NCBI GenBank assembly: GCA_015490475.1
Contig: WFXT01000270.1
Span: 1-7,929, forward strand
Direction of reading: 5' to 3'
DNA from: Bacteroidota bacterium
GTDB lineage: Bacteria > Bacteroidota > Bacteroidia > JAADEI01
DNA length: 7,929 nucleotides
A program made the position numbers and the translations under genes. Position 1 is the first letter of the stretch. Each line of letters opens with the position of its first letter. Below are positions 7,748 through 7,929 of this stretch, piece by piece. The notes beneath the pieces are model-generated. The model did not search any database. It was not told the origin of the DNA and saw only the letters and a program-made list of their open reading frames with translations.

Positions 7748-7774
7748 AAATTTTTGAAAGTTTAACTGCTTGCA

Positions 7775-7929
7775 TCATTTTTTGAATATCTTCCTGATAG
7801 AATTGACGCTTTTGTAATATAGGTTTAAAAGTTTAAATGCCTTGCTATTAGTAAGATTGTCATATAGGTGTTTTAACCTGTTATACTTATGTTCAAAAAG
7901 TAAGTAGTCTGGCAAGGTATAAGAATGAC
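7775..7929 (-). CDS. C-terminal fragment of an unrecognised protein (5' end outside window)
   Basis: On the minus strand, a frame is open from the right edge to a TGA stop at 7775-7777, giving 50 complete codons. The other two minus-strand frames stop within about 60 bases of the edge. An uninterrupted 50 codons in such AT-rich DNA, and a coherent amphipathic composition (LPDYLLFEHKYNRLKHLYDN, then a lysine/arginine-rich end RKIFKK), suggest a genuine coding tail rather than spacer. Basic tails of this kind are common at the ends of bacterial glycosyltransferases and peripheral membrane proteins, but too little is visible to assign a family. The stop lies 27 nt past the nrdA stop, so the two genes converge. 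I see no clear hairpin terminator in the gap. Confidence 0.5.
   Translation of the reverse strand, partial: HSYTLPDYLLFEHKYNRLKHLYDNLTNSKAFKLLNLYYKSVNSIRKIFKK

Noticed and set aside
7755..7848. Imperfect direct repeat of AAAGTTTAA followed by similar bases, and GTTTAAA twice in tandem
   Set aside because: It is short, AT-rich and mostly inside the probable minus-strand coding tail, where Lys/Leu codons explain it.
7867..7880. Small inverted repeat AGGT...ACCT as a possible terminator
   Set aside because: The stem is only 4 bp, there is no following T run, and it lies inside the open minus-strand frame.
7926..7929. Possible start (ATG at 7926) of a plus-strand nrdB just before the window edge
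   Set aside because: The open minus-strand frame through 7775-7929 explains the region better, and a single ATG at the edge is no evidence of a gene.

Overview
The window looks like ordinary chromosomal core DNA from a member of the Bacteroidota (or the wider Bacteroidota/Chlorobiota group), with moderately low GC. Three things point there: an outer-membrane protein tail of the PorV/UPF0164 type, a long DUF2723 (GT117-type) membrane protein, and two candidate promoters carrying the Bacteroidota -7 element TAnnTTTG. There is no sign of a plasmid, phage, insertion sequence, CRISPR array, tRNA or rRNA.

Layout from left to right. Positions 1-245 (+) hold the last 80 codons of a beta-barrel protein resembling PorV/UPF0164, which has no start codon in the window. 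After a 108-nt gap come greA (354-824, +) and a HIT-family nucleotide hydrolase (827-1234, +), separated by 2 nt and probably translated together. A divergent RuvC-like nuclease (1216-1689, -) meets the HIT gene tail to tail with a 19-bp overlap. It lies 7 nt downstream of a 1025-residue DUF2723 membrane glycosyltransferase-like protein (1697-4774, -), so these two form a minus-strand unit. A 213-bp divergent intergenic region (4775-4987) carries one good candidate promoter in each direction. On the right is a complete class I ribonucleotide reductase large subunit, nrdA (4988-7747, +), with two ATP-cone domains. The window ends with the last 50 codons of an unrecognised minus-strand gene (7775-7929), which converges on nrdA with 27 nt between the stops.

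Functionally, greA (rescue of backtracked RNA polymerase), HIT (nucleotide phosphoramidate or dinucleotide hydrolysis), the RuvC-like protein (DNA branch resolution) and NrdA (dNTP supply) are housekeeping genes. The DUF2723 protein and the barrel tail belong to the cell envelope. Because nrdA is flanked by a divergent and a convergent gene, its small-subunit partner nrdB is not adjacent. I found no convincing new multi-gene system. The points most worth a second look are the divergent RuvC paired with the DUF2723 gene, the two-cone orphan NrdA, and the paired TAnnTTTG promoters.
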